Of a DNA stretch of 64,000 nucleotides, positions 34,777 through 44,424 are shown piece after piece (the stretch's first letter is position 1; every line of letters starts with the position of its first letter). Under the pieces are notes generated by a model. That model made no database searches. It was not told the origin of the DNA and worked only from the letters and a program-made list of their open reading frames with translations. Origin of the DNA: an uncultured Myxococcales bacterium. GTDB taxonomy: Bacteria > Myxococcota > Myxococcia > Myxococcales > Myxococcaceae. The position numbers were made by a program, and so were the translations under genes. Where the stretch lies: contig CALJKW010000050.1 of NCBI GenBank assembly GCA_937980205.1, forward strand, positions 1 through 64,000, written 5' to 3'.

Positions 34777-34930
34777 CGGAGGCGCGGGAGTCTACGTCAC
34801 CGACGAGCGCCGCCGCCCCGTGGCGCCGGCTGACTCGCTGTGACAGGTCGAGTCACATGCGCGCGAGCGGGCTTTCCAGATCGCCATGGACGTGGCAGTC
34901 GGTGAGCTCCTCATTTCTCCGAGACGAAAC

Positions 34931-36577
34931 GTGCTCACCGTCCTCGCCATTGTCCTCACTGCCGCGCCAAGCCTCTTTCGTCCGCTCGACGGACCCTCAG
35001 GAACTGCGACCGGCGTCGCCCCAGGTTTCTGCCGCACGAAGACGCAGCTCTGCATGACGTGGATCGACCGCGTCGGCGACAGTTCACGGCTTCGCTTCTC
35101 GCGGCTACAGAAGGGTTCATGGACGGAGCCGGTGACGATCGCCGAGTCCGCAAGAATGGTCGCTGAAGCCATCGACGCCCCCGGGGTGCAGCAGGGCGCC
35201 GACGGCGTGCTCGTCGCGCATTGGGCTGAGCACTCCGGTGATCATCACCACGCACAGGACGTTCTGCTCGCGCGCTCCGCGGACGACGGCAAGACGTGGC
35301 GGAAGATCGGCGTCGCGCACGACGACAAGACTGAAACGGAGCATGGGCACGTCTCTGCCGTGTCGACTGCCGTGGGCGTCAGCGTGTTCTGGCTCGACGG
35401 TCGAGACACCGTCGACGGCGGCGCGACCGCACTCCGGGGCGGACACGTCGACCAGAAGTCCGTCAGCTCGCAGGTCCTCGATGGCAAGGTGTGTGACTGC
35501 TGCGGAACCTCGGCTGCCCTCACGGGCGATGGCCCGATCGTCGCTTATCGCGATCGTGCCGACGGGGAAGTACGCGACATCTCCGTCGTGCGGAACGTGA
35601 AGGGCAAGTGGCTGCCACCGGGGCCCGTCGCGACCGAGGGCTGGTCGATCCCAGGTTGCCCGATGAATGGCCCCGCCGTCGCCGCGCAGGGACGCAGCGT
35701 CGCGGTCGCCTGGTACACCTACGCGAACAGCCAGCCTCGTGTTCGGCTCGCATTCTCGAACGACTCGGGCTCCACGTTCGGTCAGCCCATCGAGGTCGAC
35801 GGGGCACGCGGCACCTCGATGCCGCTGGGGCGAGTAGGACTCGTTCTCGATGACGACGGCACTGCACTCGTGAGCTGGATCGCCTCGCGCCGCGACGTCG
35901 CGGAGCTGTTCGTGCGGCGAGTGGCGAGCGACGGACGGGTGGGGGAGATCGTCGGACCTCGAGGCGAAGCCTCCGGCAGGCAGATCGGCTTCGCACGCAT
36001 CGCCCGCGATGGTCCGGACCTCGTCGTGGTCTCGACCATCGCGAGCGGCGTTCAGCTCGCTCGGGCGCCGCTGAAGAGTATCCCGCCGGCGACGGCGACA
36101 GGAGTCGTATCGACGCAAGACGGCATCGAGGTTGCGGCGCAGCGCAAGCAGGCGCCAGACGTCAAGGCGACGACGCTGGAGGCTGGGGAGACCTCGCTCG
36201 CCCAGCTGCGCGGCAAGTCCGTGCTCGTGAACTTCTGGGCGACGTGGTGCGAGCCCTGCCGGCAGGAGCTGCCGCTGCTCTCGAAGCTTCAAGCGAGTCA
36301 TCGCGACAACGGACTCGTCGTGGTCGGAGTGAACATCGATCGCGGCAGCACCGCAGGCGACCTCAAGACCTTCGCCGAGCGCCGGAAGCTGTCGTTCCAG
36401 ATCTGGCGAGACCCGGAAGAGCAACTCGCCGCCTCCTTCGGCGTGGGAACGCTGCCGGCTTCGTTTCTCATCGACAAGAACGGGAACGTCGTCTGGTCGA
36501 AGACGGGCGCCATCGAAGCGGACGAGCCCGGCCTCGCGGCCGCCCTGGCCAGGCTCTTGGCGCCCAAGGCGCGCTGA
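34931..36577 (+). CDS. BNR-like propeller fused to TlpA-type thioredoxin, exported
   Basis: 548 residues from GTG 34931 (ATG 34886 is alternative). A signal-like segment (LTVLAIVLTAAP) is followed by a propeller of sialidase-style repeats with SADDGKTW and SNDSGSTFG (Asp-box type). A conserved VCDCCGTSAAL motif with three Cys falls in mid-propeller. From about residue 415 comes a TlpA/ResA-like thioredoxin domain: GKSVLVNFWATWCEPCRQEL with active-site WCEPC, and GTLPASFLIDKNG with the cis-Pro. Probably periplasmic thiol-disulfide chemistry. Paralog of 42,653-44,284. Confidence 0.82.
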   Translation: MLTVLAIVLTAAPSLFRPLDGPSGTATGVAPGFCRTKTQLCMTWIDRVGDSSRLRFSRLQKGSWTEPVTIAESARMVAEAIDAPGVQQGADGVLVAHWAEHSGDHHHAQDVLLARSADDGKTWRKIGVAHDDKTETEHGHVSAVSTAVGVSVFWLDGRDTVDGGATALRGGHVDQKSVSSQVLDGKVCDCCGTSAALTGDGPIVAYRDRADGEVRDISVVRNVKGKWLPPGPVATEGWSIPGCPMNGPAVAAQGRSVAVAWYTYANSQPRVRLAFSNDSGSTFGQPIEVDGARGTSMPLGRVGLVLDDDGTALVSWIASRRDVAELFVRRVASDGRVGEIVGPRGEASGRQIGFARIARDGPDLVVVSTIASGVQLARAPLKSIPPATATGVVSTQDGIEVAAQRKQAPDVKATTLEAGETSLAQLRGKSVLVNFWATWCEPCRQELPLLSKLQASHRDNGLVVVGVNIDRGSTAGDLKTFAERRKLSFQIWRDPEEQLAASFGVGTLPASFLIDKNGNVVWSKTGAIEADEPGLAAALARLLAPKAR

Positions 36578-36578
36578 C

Positions 36579-36950
36579 TCAGATTTTCAGCTTCCAGGCC
36601 GACACCGGCTTGTTCGCGCTGGGCCGCGTCCGCGGGTGTCGCCGCCTCGCGCGTCCGTGGACGTCGAAGCCTTCACGCCCGAGCCGCTGGACTTCGGTGA
36701 GCGGCACCGCCAGCCGGCCGTTCTTGCGAACCGCTCGAAGCGCTCCGCTGCGAATGAGCGCGTCGAGGGTCGCGCCGCGGTCAATGGCCAGGAGCTTCGC
36801 GGCCTCCCGTTTCGACAGGAGCAGCCGCGTCTCGGCCGTCCTGCCTACCAGCGAACGCTGGACGAGTCGGCAGAGCCGGTTGATGTCGCTGCTGAGGTGC
36901 TTCCAGTCACGAAGCAGCTCGCGCAGCAACCCGTCGAGATCTGACGTCAT
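36579..36950 (-). CDS. Small HTH-domain protein
   Basis: 123 residues from ATG 36950. Residues about 45-95 (LLLSKREAAKLLAIDRGATL, then DALIRSGALRAVRKNGRLAV) are an excisionase/MerR-type winged helix. The C-terminal tail is Arg/His-rich (GRARRRHPRTRPSANK). Convergent with the thioredoxin fusion (stops 1 bp apart) and divergent from the cytochrome/propeller gene. Regulatory role inferred. Confidence 0.65.
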   Translation of the reverse strand: MTSDLDGLLRELLRDWKHLSSDINRLCRLVQRSLVGRTAETRLLLSKREAAKLLAIDRGATLDALIRSGALRAVRKNGRLAVPLTEVQRLGREGFDVHGRARRRHPRTRPSANKPVSAWKLKI

Positions 36951-37015
36951 GAAAATGGCGTAGCATGGCCACGGGGAAACTCTGGCCGCCGTCGGGGATG
37001 TCCTGCACACACCGG

Positions 37016-39304
37016 ATGATCCACCCTCGCGGACATGCGCTCATCGTCCTGCTGGCGTCTGCACCGGCGTGGGCGAACTTCCCACCGCTGCCGCAACTGC
37101 AGGTCGACCCGGCGGAAGCCGCCGTCGGGAAGCCGGTGCGCTTCAGCGCAGCCGGCACGGTCGATCCGGACATGGGACCCGCGGCAGTCACCTTCAGTTG
37201 GACGTTCGACGACGGGACGTCGGCGACCAGCGCGGAGGTGACGCGCACGTTCGATACTCCCGGCGCCGTGCGTGTGACGTTGACGGTCAGCGATGGCGCC
37301 GACACCGCCGTCCTCGACGGCAGCGCGCTCATCCTCGAGGCTCCGGTCGCCGGCTGCTGCGCGAAGAGCTCGCCCCTCGTGCCGGGAGAGGCCGGAGCGC
37401 TTTGGGTCGTGAACCCCGACTCCGACAGCGTGACGCGGCTGCTCATCGCCGACTCGACGACTCGTGAGATCCCCGTCTGCAGGCGCCCGGGCAGCGTCGC
37501 GTGGGACGCCAGCGCGCGGCTGCTGTACGTGGCGTGTGAGACGGCGCTGCGCGTGCTCGACGCCGGCGGCGCGATGGTGCGCGAGCTCGACGGTTCGCTC
37601 CGCCCTGCGGCGGTGGTGACGCAGCCGGCGACGGGGCGCGTGCTCGTCACCGACCAGGCGACGCCGGCGCTGCTCGTGTTCGAGCCCGGCGGGCGCGCCG
37701 AGCTGGCGCGGTATCCGCTCGCCGCAGATCCTTCCTCCATCGCCCTGACGGCCGACGGCACGAGGGCGTTCGTCTCTCACTTCCTCACGCGTGGACAGCG
37801 CGGGCGGGTGAGCCGCGTGGATCTGACGAGCGGCTCCGTCACGGGCATCGAGCTGCCGGAAGATCCGGGGCCGGACACCACGTCATCGGGTCGCGGCTTT
37901 CCGAACCTGCTCGGGGCGCTCGCGGTCGAGCCCGCGGGCAAGTGGGTCTGGGTCGGCGGGCTCAAGTCGAACACGGCGAGCGGGCCTCGCCTGACCGGCA
38001 GCCCACTCGCTCCGACGAACTGGGTGCGCGGGTTCGCGGCGCGCCTCGAGGTGACCGCCGACGTCGAGCCTCCGGAGCGCAGGCTCGACACGAACGACGC
38101 CGACAGCGTCACCGGCATCGCGTTCTCGGCGAACGGGCGCTACGCGTTCCTCGCCCACCAGGGGGCCGGCACGCTGTCGGTGTACGACGTTCCTGCGATG
38201 GGGCTCAGCGGCCGCGGAGACGGCAGCACCGTGCCATTCGTAGCTCGCATCCCGCTCTGCGACGCGCCGCGCGGCGCGATCTTGTCGCCTGACGGGACGC
38301 GGCTGTTCGTCTCGTGCTGGCTGGCGCGCACCGTCGCGGTCATCGACTTGTCGAACCCGCGCGAGCCGCGCCTCACCGCGCAGGTGGAGGTGACGAAGGA
38401 GCCGCTCTCTGCGCAGGTCGCCCTCGGCAAGCGGCTCTTCTTCCGCAGCTCCGAGCCGAAGCACTCGAAGGGCAACTACGTCGCCTGCGCGTCGTGCCAT
38501 CCCGACGGCGCCAGCGACGGGCGCACGTGGGACACGAGCCAGAAAGGCGAAGGGCTGCGCAATACGCGCGACCTGCGCGGTCACGGGACGGCCGAGGGGC
38601 CGCTGCACTGGAGCGCGAACTTCGATGAGGTGCAGGACTTCGAGCGGGACATCGTCGAGCAGTTCGGCGGCACCGGCCTTGCGCAAGATGGGCAGCCGCC
38701 GTTCGCTCCGCTGGGGCGCAGCAATGCGGGTCGCAGCACCGAGCTCGACGCGCTGGCCGCGTTCGTGGCGTCGCTGCGGGAGGCCCCGCCGAGCCCTTTT
38801 CGGAGTCCCGACGGCACGCTGACCGCGAGTGCACTCCGCGGCCGCGGGCTGTTCTTCGCCGCCGGCTGCGATCAGTGCCATTCAGGACCCCTGCGGTCCG
38901 ACAGCTCGCTCGAGGTCGCTCCGTCGAGCTGGAAGCTGTGGGACATCGGCACGATCACGCCCATGACGGGAGAGCGGCTGGGCCAGCCGCTCGCGGGCAT
39001 CGACACGCCTGGCCTCGTCGGCGTCTGGGCGAGCGCGCCCTACCTGCACGACGGCAGCGCCGCGACGCTGCGCGACGTGCTCCGCACTTCGTTCAAAGCG
39101 GCTAGGCTGGAAGGGACGTCGGACGCGGACCTCGACGACCTCGTGACGTACCTCGCGTCCATCGACGGGCGGCCGGAGGTGAGCACCGCTCCGACGCTTC
39201 CCGCCGACGAGTCGCGTGGCCGCTGCGCGTGCTCGAGCGGGCCACTGCTGCCGCTGTTTGCGTTTGTGCTGCTGTCACTCCGAAGGAGGAGACGTCATGT
39301 GTGA
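37016..39304 (+). CDS. Cell-surface di-haem cytochrome with PKD domain, YVTN-type propeller and MYXO-CTERM-like tail
   Basis: 762 residues from ATG 37016 (ATG 36998 possible). Signal peptide to ASAPAWA; PKD-like domain next (VTFSWTFDDGTSATSAEVT). Residues about 115-460 form a seven-bladed-type propeller of YVTN/beta-lactonase repeats (SPDGTRLFVSC). The C-terminal part is a di-haem domain of the MauG/cytochrome peroxidase type: CASCH and CDQCH, with PYLHDGSAATL. The end (CACSSGPLLPLFAFVLL, then RRRRR) fits the MYXO-CTERM sorting signal. Its stop overlaps the next start by 8 bp. Confidence 0.82.
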   Translation: MIHPRGHALIVLLASAPAWANFPPLPQLQVDPAEAAVGKPVRFSAAGTVDPDMGPAAVTFSWTFDDGTSATSAEVTRTFDTPGAVRVTLTVSDGADTAVLDGSALILEAPVAGCCAKSSPLVPGEAGALWVVNPDSDSVTRLLIADSTTREIPVCRRPGSVAWDASARLLYVACETALRVLDAGGAMVRELDGSLRPAAVVTQPATGRVLVTDQATPALLVFEPGGRAELARYPLAADPSSIALTADGTRAFVSHFLTRGQRGRVSRVDLTSGSVTGIELPEDPGPDTTSSGRGFPNLLGALAVEPAGKWVWVGGLKSNTASGPRLTGSPLAPTNWVRGFAARLEVTADVEPPERRLDTNDADSVTGIAFSANGRYAFLAHQGAGTLSVYDVPAMGLSGRGDGSTVPFVARIPLCDAPRGAILSPDGTRLFVSCWLARTVAVIDLSNPREPRLTAQVEVTKEPLSAQVALGKRLFFRSSEPKHSKGNYVACASCHPDGASDGRTWDTSQKGEGLRNTRDLRGHGTAEGPLHWSANFDEVQDFERDIVEQFGGTGLAQDGQPPFAPLGRSNAGRSTELDALAAFVASLREAPPSPFRSPDGTLTASALRGRGLFFAAGCDQCHSGPLRSDSSLEVAPSSWKLWDIGTITPMTGERLGQPLAGIDTPGLVGVWASAPYLHDGSAATLRDVLRTSFKAARLEGTSDADLDDLVTYLASIDGRPEVSTAPTLPADESRGRCACSSGPLLPLFAFVLLSLRRRRRHV

Positions 39305-41972
39305 GCGAAAGATCGCCCTCGCCGTCGTGCTGCTGTCGTGCCCAGCCCTCGCGCAGTGGAATGGGTTCACCGACCAGAGCACCGCGCTGCAGACGAACCG
39401 GTTCGACTTCGGCGGCAACTCGAACCCGGAAGCGGGCGACACGAACGAGAACTATTACGACGGCGACTTCGGCGACATCGACGGCGACGGGCGCATCGAC
39501 CGGGGCGTCATCTCTCGCTACGGGCTGTTGCTCAACACCGGCGGCGGGCTCATGACTCCCGTCGCGCGGAACCTCAACCAGTACCGCTTCGGCGACGCCG
39601 ACAACGTCGGCAACGACGCGGTGCAGTGGGTCGACGTGGACGGCGACGGAGACCTCGACAGCGTGCAGGGCGGCAACGGCGAGCCGCTGACGCTGCAGAT
39701 CAACCGGCGCGGCCGCTTCAGCATCAAGTGGAAGAAGACGAGCGACAGCGCCCTGAACATCGTGAGCATCGACCTCGAGAAGGACGGCGACGCTGACCTG
39801 GTCGTCGCGCACGCCTACTGCGGGCGGCCGGACAACTGCGGCTGCGGCCTGCCGAACTGCGGCGGCCCCGTCGACTTCGGGCTGTACGTCAACGACGGTC
39901 AAGGCAACTACACCGAAGAGTCGGCCATGCGCGGCCTTCCGCCCGTGTCCGCGGAGATCGTCCAGCCGGTCGCGGGCGACCTGGACGGAGATGGGGACTT
40001 CGATCTCGTCTTCGGCAGGGGAGACACCGGGCAGCTGGGCGTGGCGAAGAACAACGGCACCGGGTCGTTCACGGTGACGAACCTGAACCTGCTGCCGCCG
40101 CCGGGCGGCTTCACGCAGGGGTCGCACCTCGCCGACATCGACAACGACGGAGATCTCGACGTCGTGCTCGGCAACGAGTTCCCTGGGGCCGACGCGGGCA
40201 CCATCGCGCACAAGATCTACATCAACGACGGCACGGGGATGTTCTCCGACCAGAGCAGCACGCGCTTCATCGTGGGCTCGGCCACCAATCTGTGGGGCGA
40301 GAACAGCGAGGTGGTCGACGTCGACTACGACGGAGACCTCGACTTCGTCGCGCTGCGCAAGACGGCCGCAGGCAAGGACGTGCAGGTGTATTTGAACAGC
40401 GGCACGGGCGTGATGACTTACAGCCCGACGTTCAGCATGACCCTGCCGGGGCCGGGAGTGGCGTTCGGCGCCGACCTCGACGTCGGCGACATCGACGGAG
40501 ACGGGACGTACGATCTCTGGGTCGGCCTGCCCGGTGAGAAGGTGCGCCCCTTGATCAACTCGTACCGCCGAACGGACGGGCGTCCGGCGGACCTGCCGCA
40601 GCAGCTGCGCGTGGTGTCGACGGGAACGGGGCCCGTGGTGCTCGCGTGGACGGCGCCGGCGTTCGCGGCCACCAACCGGCACTACCGTGTCTATCGCTCC
40701 ACGAGCGCGGAGCTGGGCAGATCGGATCGCACGCTCATCAAGGTGATCGCACGCAGCCGGCACGAGGACGAGGGCTTCTTCGCGCCGATCACGCGCTTCA
40801 CCACGACCGCCCAGCTCGGTGATCCCGACGTGCAGCTCAATGGAGCGATGAACGAGATCCAGTTCACCGACCGCACCGCGACGCCCAGCGTGACGTACCA
40901 GTACTGGGTTTCACACGTGGGTCCCGAGCACGCCGAGAGCGCACACGCGGGCCCGGTCGCGGCGATGGCGGGGGCGGCCCCCCCGGGTGCTGACACCACC
41001 GCGCCTCAGCTCGACGTCGTGAGCCCCACGCGTGACGAGTTCTCGGTGTACCCGCGCGTGGTGCTGACCTACGCGGACGGACAGAGCGGCATCAACCCGA
41101 TGTCGCTGCGCGTGACGTTCGATCGGGCGCTTGGAGGTGCCGGGGGCAGGGCGGCGAACACGAACGTCGCCGATCTCTTCCAACGCAAAGACGCGCAGGC
41201 CTACGCGAACGTCTTCGGGCCTCCGCTGTCGCTGCCGCCGTCGACGCTCGTCACCATGACCGTGAGCGTCGACGACATGGCGGCCAACCGAGCCACGCGC
41301 ACCGTGCAGTTCGTGACCGGCGCGACGCCGGCGCAGAACCCCACCGCGTCCATGGCCCTTACGCCGACCGGCGGCGCGGCGCCGCTGACCATGAGCTGCG
41401 TCGCAACCGCGAGCACCGACAGTGACGGAAAGATCGTCTCGTGGGAGTGGGCCTTCGGGGACGGTGCGACGCTCAACGGCCGCGACGTGAGCAAGACGTG
41501 GACGCGGGGCGGGACTTTCCCCGTCACGTTGATCGTCCGCGACAACGAGGGCGGTGTCGGCATCGCACAGCAGATGGTGACGATTACGGGCGCCGGTGGC
41601 GGCGCAGGCGGCGGCTCCGGAGGCTCGGGGGGCACCGGAGCCGCGGGCGGCACGGGCGGCGGTAGTGCCAGTGGCGGAGGGGCCGCAGCCGGTGGCGCCG
41701 GCGGCGGTGACACCTCAGGCGGCGGCGCACGTGGAGCGTCGGGCGGCGGTACGGCGGGCGCGTCTGGCGGGGGGACGGCGGGCTCCTCAGGCGGCGGCAC
41801 CGCGGGCGCGGGCGGTGCGTCGGGCGGTGCGTCGGGCGGAGGCTCTGGCGGAGACGGCGGAGGCATGGAGCCGGTGCAGCAAGCAGGCTGCGGGTGCGGT
41901 GCGGCGCCGGGGCTCGAGTGGGTGCTCGGTCTGGCGGCGATCGTCGCGCGCCGCCGGCGCGCGAGAGCCTGA
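39297..41972 (+). CDS. FG-GAP/VCBS surface protein with PKD domain, Gly-rich linker and MYXO-CTERM-like tail
   Basis: 891 residues from ATG 39297, with GGAGGA upstream. Signal peptide ends ALAQ. Seven or more FG-GAP/VCBS-type repeats with DxDGDGxxD calcium motifs span about 25-430 (DIDGDGRIDRG; DVDGDGDLDSV; DIDNDGDLDVV). A fibronectin-like domain (about 440-560), an Ig-like domain, a PKD domain (IVSWEWAFGDGAT) and a long Gly/Ala/Ser linker (about 760-860) follow, ending in CGCGAAPGLEWVLGLAAIV plus RRRRAR, a MYXO-CTERM-like tail. Translation-coupled to the cytochrome gene. Confidence 0.82.
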   Translation: MCERKIALAVVLLSCPALAQWNGFTDQSTALQTNRFDFGGNSNPEAGDTNENYYDGDFGDIDGDGRIDRGVISRYGLLLNTGGGLMTPVARNLNQYRFGDADNVGNDAVQWVDVDGDGDLDSVQGGNGEPLTLQINRRGRFSIKWKKTSDSALNIVSIDLEKDGDADLVVAHAYCGRPDNCGCGLPNCGGPVDFGLYVNDGQGNYTEESAMRGLPPVSAEIVQPVAGDLDGDGDFDLVFGRGDTGQLGVAKNNGTGSFTVTNLNLLPPPGGFTQGSHLADIDNDGDLDVVLGNEFPGADAGTIAHKIYINDGTGMFSDQSSTRFIVGSATNLWGENSEVVDVDYDGDLDFVALRKTAAGKDVQVYLNSGTGVMTYSPTFSMTLPGPGVAFGADLDVGDIDGDGTYDLWVGLPGEKVRPLINSYRRTDGRPADLPQQLRVVSTGTGPVVLAWTAPAFAATNRHYRVYRSTSAELGRSDRTLIKVIARSRHEDEGFFAPITRFTTTAQLGDPDVQLNGAMNEIQFTDRTATPSVTYQYWVSHVGPEHAESAHAGPVAAMAGAAPPGADTTAPQLDVVSPTRDEFSVYPRVVLTYADGQSGINPMSLRVTFDRALGGAGGRAANTNVADLFQRKDAQAYANVFGPPLSLPPSTLVTMTVSVDDMAANRATRTVQFVTGATPAQNPTASMALTPTGGAAPLTMSCVATASTDSDGKIVSWEWAFGDGATLNGRDVSKTWTRGGTFPVTLIVRDNEGGVGIAQQMVTITGAGGGAGGGSGGSGGTGAAGGTGGGSASGGGAAAGGAGGGDTSGGGARGASGGGTAGASGGGTAGSSGGGTAGAGGASGGASGGGSGGDGGGMEPVQQAGCGCGAAPGLEWVLGLAAIVARRRRARA

Positions 41973-42008
41973 GCGTCACGGTGTTGCCCGCTCGCGCCTA
42001 CGATCGGC

Positions 42009-42656
42009 GTGACGACCGACCGATACATCCCCGCCCTTCGCTTTCGCAGCCTGACGCGGCTCTACGACGGCGTGCTCCGGTTCACGATGCGCGATGAGCA
42101 GTTCAAGTCGGAGCTCGTCCGGCAGGTCGACCCCCGGCCGGGACATCGCATCCTGGATCTCGGCTGTGGCACGGCGACGCTGAGCCTCCTCTTGAAGCAG
42201 GCCTGCCCCGCGGCAGCCGTGGTCGGTCTCGACGGCGATCGCGAGGTGCTCGAGCTCGCCCGCCGCAAGGCACAGAGCGCCGGCGTCGAGCTCGAGCTGT
42301 TCCATGGCCTCGCCACCGAGCCGCCGTTCGAGCCAGGCTCGTTCGACCGGATCGTGTCGAGCCTGCTGTTTCATCACCTCAGCACGCAGGCGAAGGCAGT
42401 GGCGCTGGCGAGCGCGCGCCGGTTGCTCGCTCCGGACGGTGAGCTGCACGTCGCCGACTGGGGCAGGCCGCACGACGTGGCGATGCGCGTGGCGTTTCTC
42501 GGCGTGCAGCTGCTCGACGGCTTCGAGACCACCCGCGACAACGTCGAAGGTCGGCTGGGCGAGCTGATGCGCGAGGCCGGCTTTTCGTCCGTCATCCAGA
42601 CCGGGCGCCAACGCACCCTGTTCGGCTCGCTTTCGATGTATCGAGCGAGGGCATGA
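42009..42656 (+). CDS. Class I SAM-dependent methyltransferase
   Basis: 215 residues from a GTG start. SAM-binding motif I DLGCGTATLSL (about residues 49-59), motif II acidic GLDGD (about 73-77) and the post-I/II strand FDRIVSSLLFHHL are clear. Related to UbiE/COQ5-type and other small-molecule methyltransferases. Substrate unknown. The last four bases overlap the next start (ATGA), so the downstream thioredoxin fusion is co-translated. Confidence 0.85.
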   Translation: MTTDRYIPALRFRSLTRLYDGVLRFTMRDEQFKSELVRQVDPRPGHRILDLGCGTATLSLLLKQACPAAAVVGLDGDREVLELARRKAQSAGVELELFHGLATEPPFEPGSFDRIVSSLLFHHLSTQAKAVALASARRLLAPDGELHVADWGRPHDVAMRVAFLGVQLLDGFETTRDNVEGRLGELMREAGFSSVIQTGRQRTLFGSLSMYRARA

Positions 42657-44284
42657 GCGCGCTCGCCCTGCTGTTCGTCCTCGCCGCGTCCCCGACGTTG
42701 ACGCCCATCACGCCTCCGGAGTGGGGGCAGGGCGCGATGGCCCCGGGCCTGTGCCGCACGGCCAACGACCTGTGCCTCACGTGGATCGATCACCCCGGTG
42801 AGACATGGCGGCTGCGGTTCGCGCGGCTGCAGAAGGGCGCGTGGACGGCGCCCGTGACGATCGCCGAGTCCGCGAAGCTGGTGGCGAACTGGGCCGACAC
42901 GCCTTCCGTCGCACGCGGCGGAGATGGAGTGCTGATCGCGCACTGGGCCGAGCGCAACGGCGAAGCGCACCACGCGTACGACGCCGTGGTCGCGCGCTCG
43001 ACCGACGACGGCAAGACGTGGCGCCGGCTTGGCCCCGCGAACGACGACGGGACTCCGACCGAGCACGGCTTCGTCTCGATGGTGCCCGAGCCCAAGAGCC
43101 TCTCGCTCGCGTGGCTCGACGGACGACAGACGCTCGACGGAGGCGCCACGGCGCTGCGGCTCGGCACGTTCGCGAAGGACGCCGTCGTCTCCCAGGTCGT
43201 CGACGGGCGCGTCTGCGACTGCTGCGGCACGTCGGCGGCCGTCACTGCCGACGGGCCGGTGCTGGTTTATCGGGATCGAAGCGGAGAAGAGGTGCGGGAC
43301 ATCTCCATCGTGCGCCGGGTCGGCGGAACGTGGAGCGAGCCGCGCGCGGTGCACGCGGACGGCTGGTCGATTCCCGGCTGCCCGGTGAACGGCCCGCAGG
43401 TGGCGGCACGCGGTCGCGCCGTGGTCGTGGCCTGGTACACGTACGCGAAGAGCGAGCCCCACGTTCGTGTCGCATTCTCGTCGGACTCCGGCGCGACGTT
43501 CGGAGAGGCGATCGAGATCGACGCCGCGCGCGGAGCGTCGATGCCGATCGGGCGGGTCGGGGTCGCCCTCGACGACGACGGCACGGCGTTGGTCAGCTGG
43601 GTCGCCGCGAAGCGCGAGGACGCCGAGGTCTTCGTCCGCCGCGCCGCCGCTGACGGCCGGGTCGGCGACACGGTCAGCGCTGGGGCCAGCGCGGCGATGC
43701 GGCAGAGCGGCTTTCCGCGCATCGCGAGGGACGGGAAGGACCTGGTGGTCGTGTGGTCCGACGGTCAGGCGCCGCGTTTGGCACGGGCGCCGATGTCGGC
43801 CTTTCCGAAGGTGTCGGCGACGTCCGCGGCCGCCGGGGAGGCGACTGCCCGGTCGAGCGTGAAACAGGCGCCCTCCACCGAGGTCGCGACGCTGGAAGGC
43901 AAGAAGGTCTCCCTGCAGCAGCTCGCGGGCAAGGCGGTGCTGGTCAACTTCTGGGCGACGTGGTGCGAGCCCTGCCGCATGGAGCTGCCCGAGCTCTCAG
44001 CGCTGGAGGCACGCCACCGCGAGAAGGGCCTCGTCGTCGTCGGCGTCAGCGTCGACCGCACCGCGACCGCGTCCGACGTGAAGACGTTCGCCGACCGGCG
44101 GAAGGTGGTCTTCCCCCTGTGGCACGATCCGGACGAGCGCCTCGCGTCGGCGTTCGGTGTTCAAACGCTGCCGGCGTCGTTCCTGCTCGACCGAAAGGGC
44201 AACGTCGTCTGGTCGCAGACCGGTGCGGTGGCCCCGAACGATGCGGCGCTCGCGGCTGCGATCGACAAGGCGATCGCGAAGTAG
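42653..44284 (+). CDS. BNR-like propeller fused to TlpA-type thioredoxin, exported (paralog of 34,931)
   Basis: 543 residues from ATG 42653. Signal-like N terminus (ALALLFVLAASPTL). Propeller part: STDDGKTW and SSDSGATFG Asp-box-like motifs, the VCDCCGTSAAV Cys motif, GWSIPGCPVNGP. Thioredoxin domain from about residue 400: VLVNFWATWCEPCRMELPEL and TLPASFLLDRKG. Close to 34,931-36,577 along its whole length. The next gene starts 141 bp later on the same strand. Confidence 0.82.
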   Translation: MSALALLFVLAASPTLTPITPPEWGQGAMAPGLCRTANDLCLTWIDHPGETWRLRFARLQKGAWTAPVTIAESAKLVANWADTPSVARGGDGVLIAHWAERNGEAHHAYDAVVARSTDDGKTWRRLGPANDDGTPTEHGFVSMVPEPKSLSLAWLDGRQTLDGGATALRLGTFAKDAVVSQVVDGRVCDCCGTSAAVTADGPVLVYRDRSGEEVRDISIVRRVGGTWSEPRAVHADGWSIPGCPVNGPQVAARGRAVVVAWYTYAKSEPHVRVAFSSDSGATFGEAIEIDAARGASMPIGRVGVALDDDGTALVSWVAAKREDAEVFVRRAAADGRVGDTVSAGASAAMRQSGFPRIARDGKDLVVVWSDGQAPRLARAPMSAFPKVSATSAAAGEATARSSVKQAPSTEVATLEGKKVSLQQLAGKAVLVNFWATWCEPCRMELPELSALEARHREKGLVVVGVSVDRTATASDVKTFADRRKVVFPLWHDPDERLASAFGVQTLPASFLLDRKGNVVWSQTGAVAPNDAALAAAIDKAIAK

Positions 44285-44424
44285 CCGCATGGCTGCTCGT
44301 CGAAGAAGCGCGGCTGGGAAAATTCGGCCCGAAATTCCGAACGAAGTGCATCGGGAGCTGACAGATTCCGCGCAGGAAGAGTCGCAGTGTGCGGCGAGAA
44401 CTCCATGGAGAGAGGAAGCCGCCC

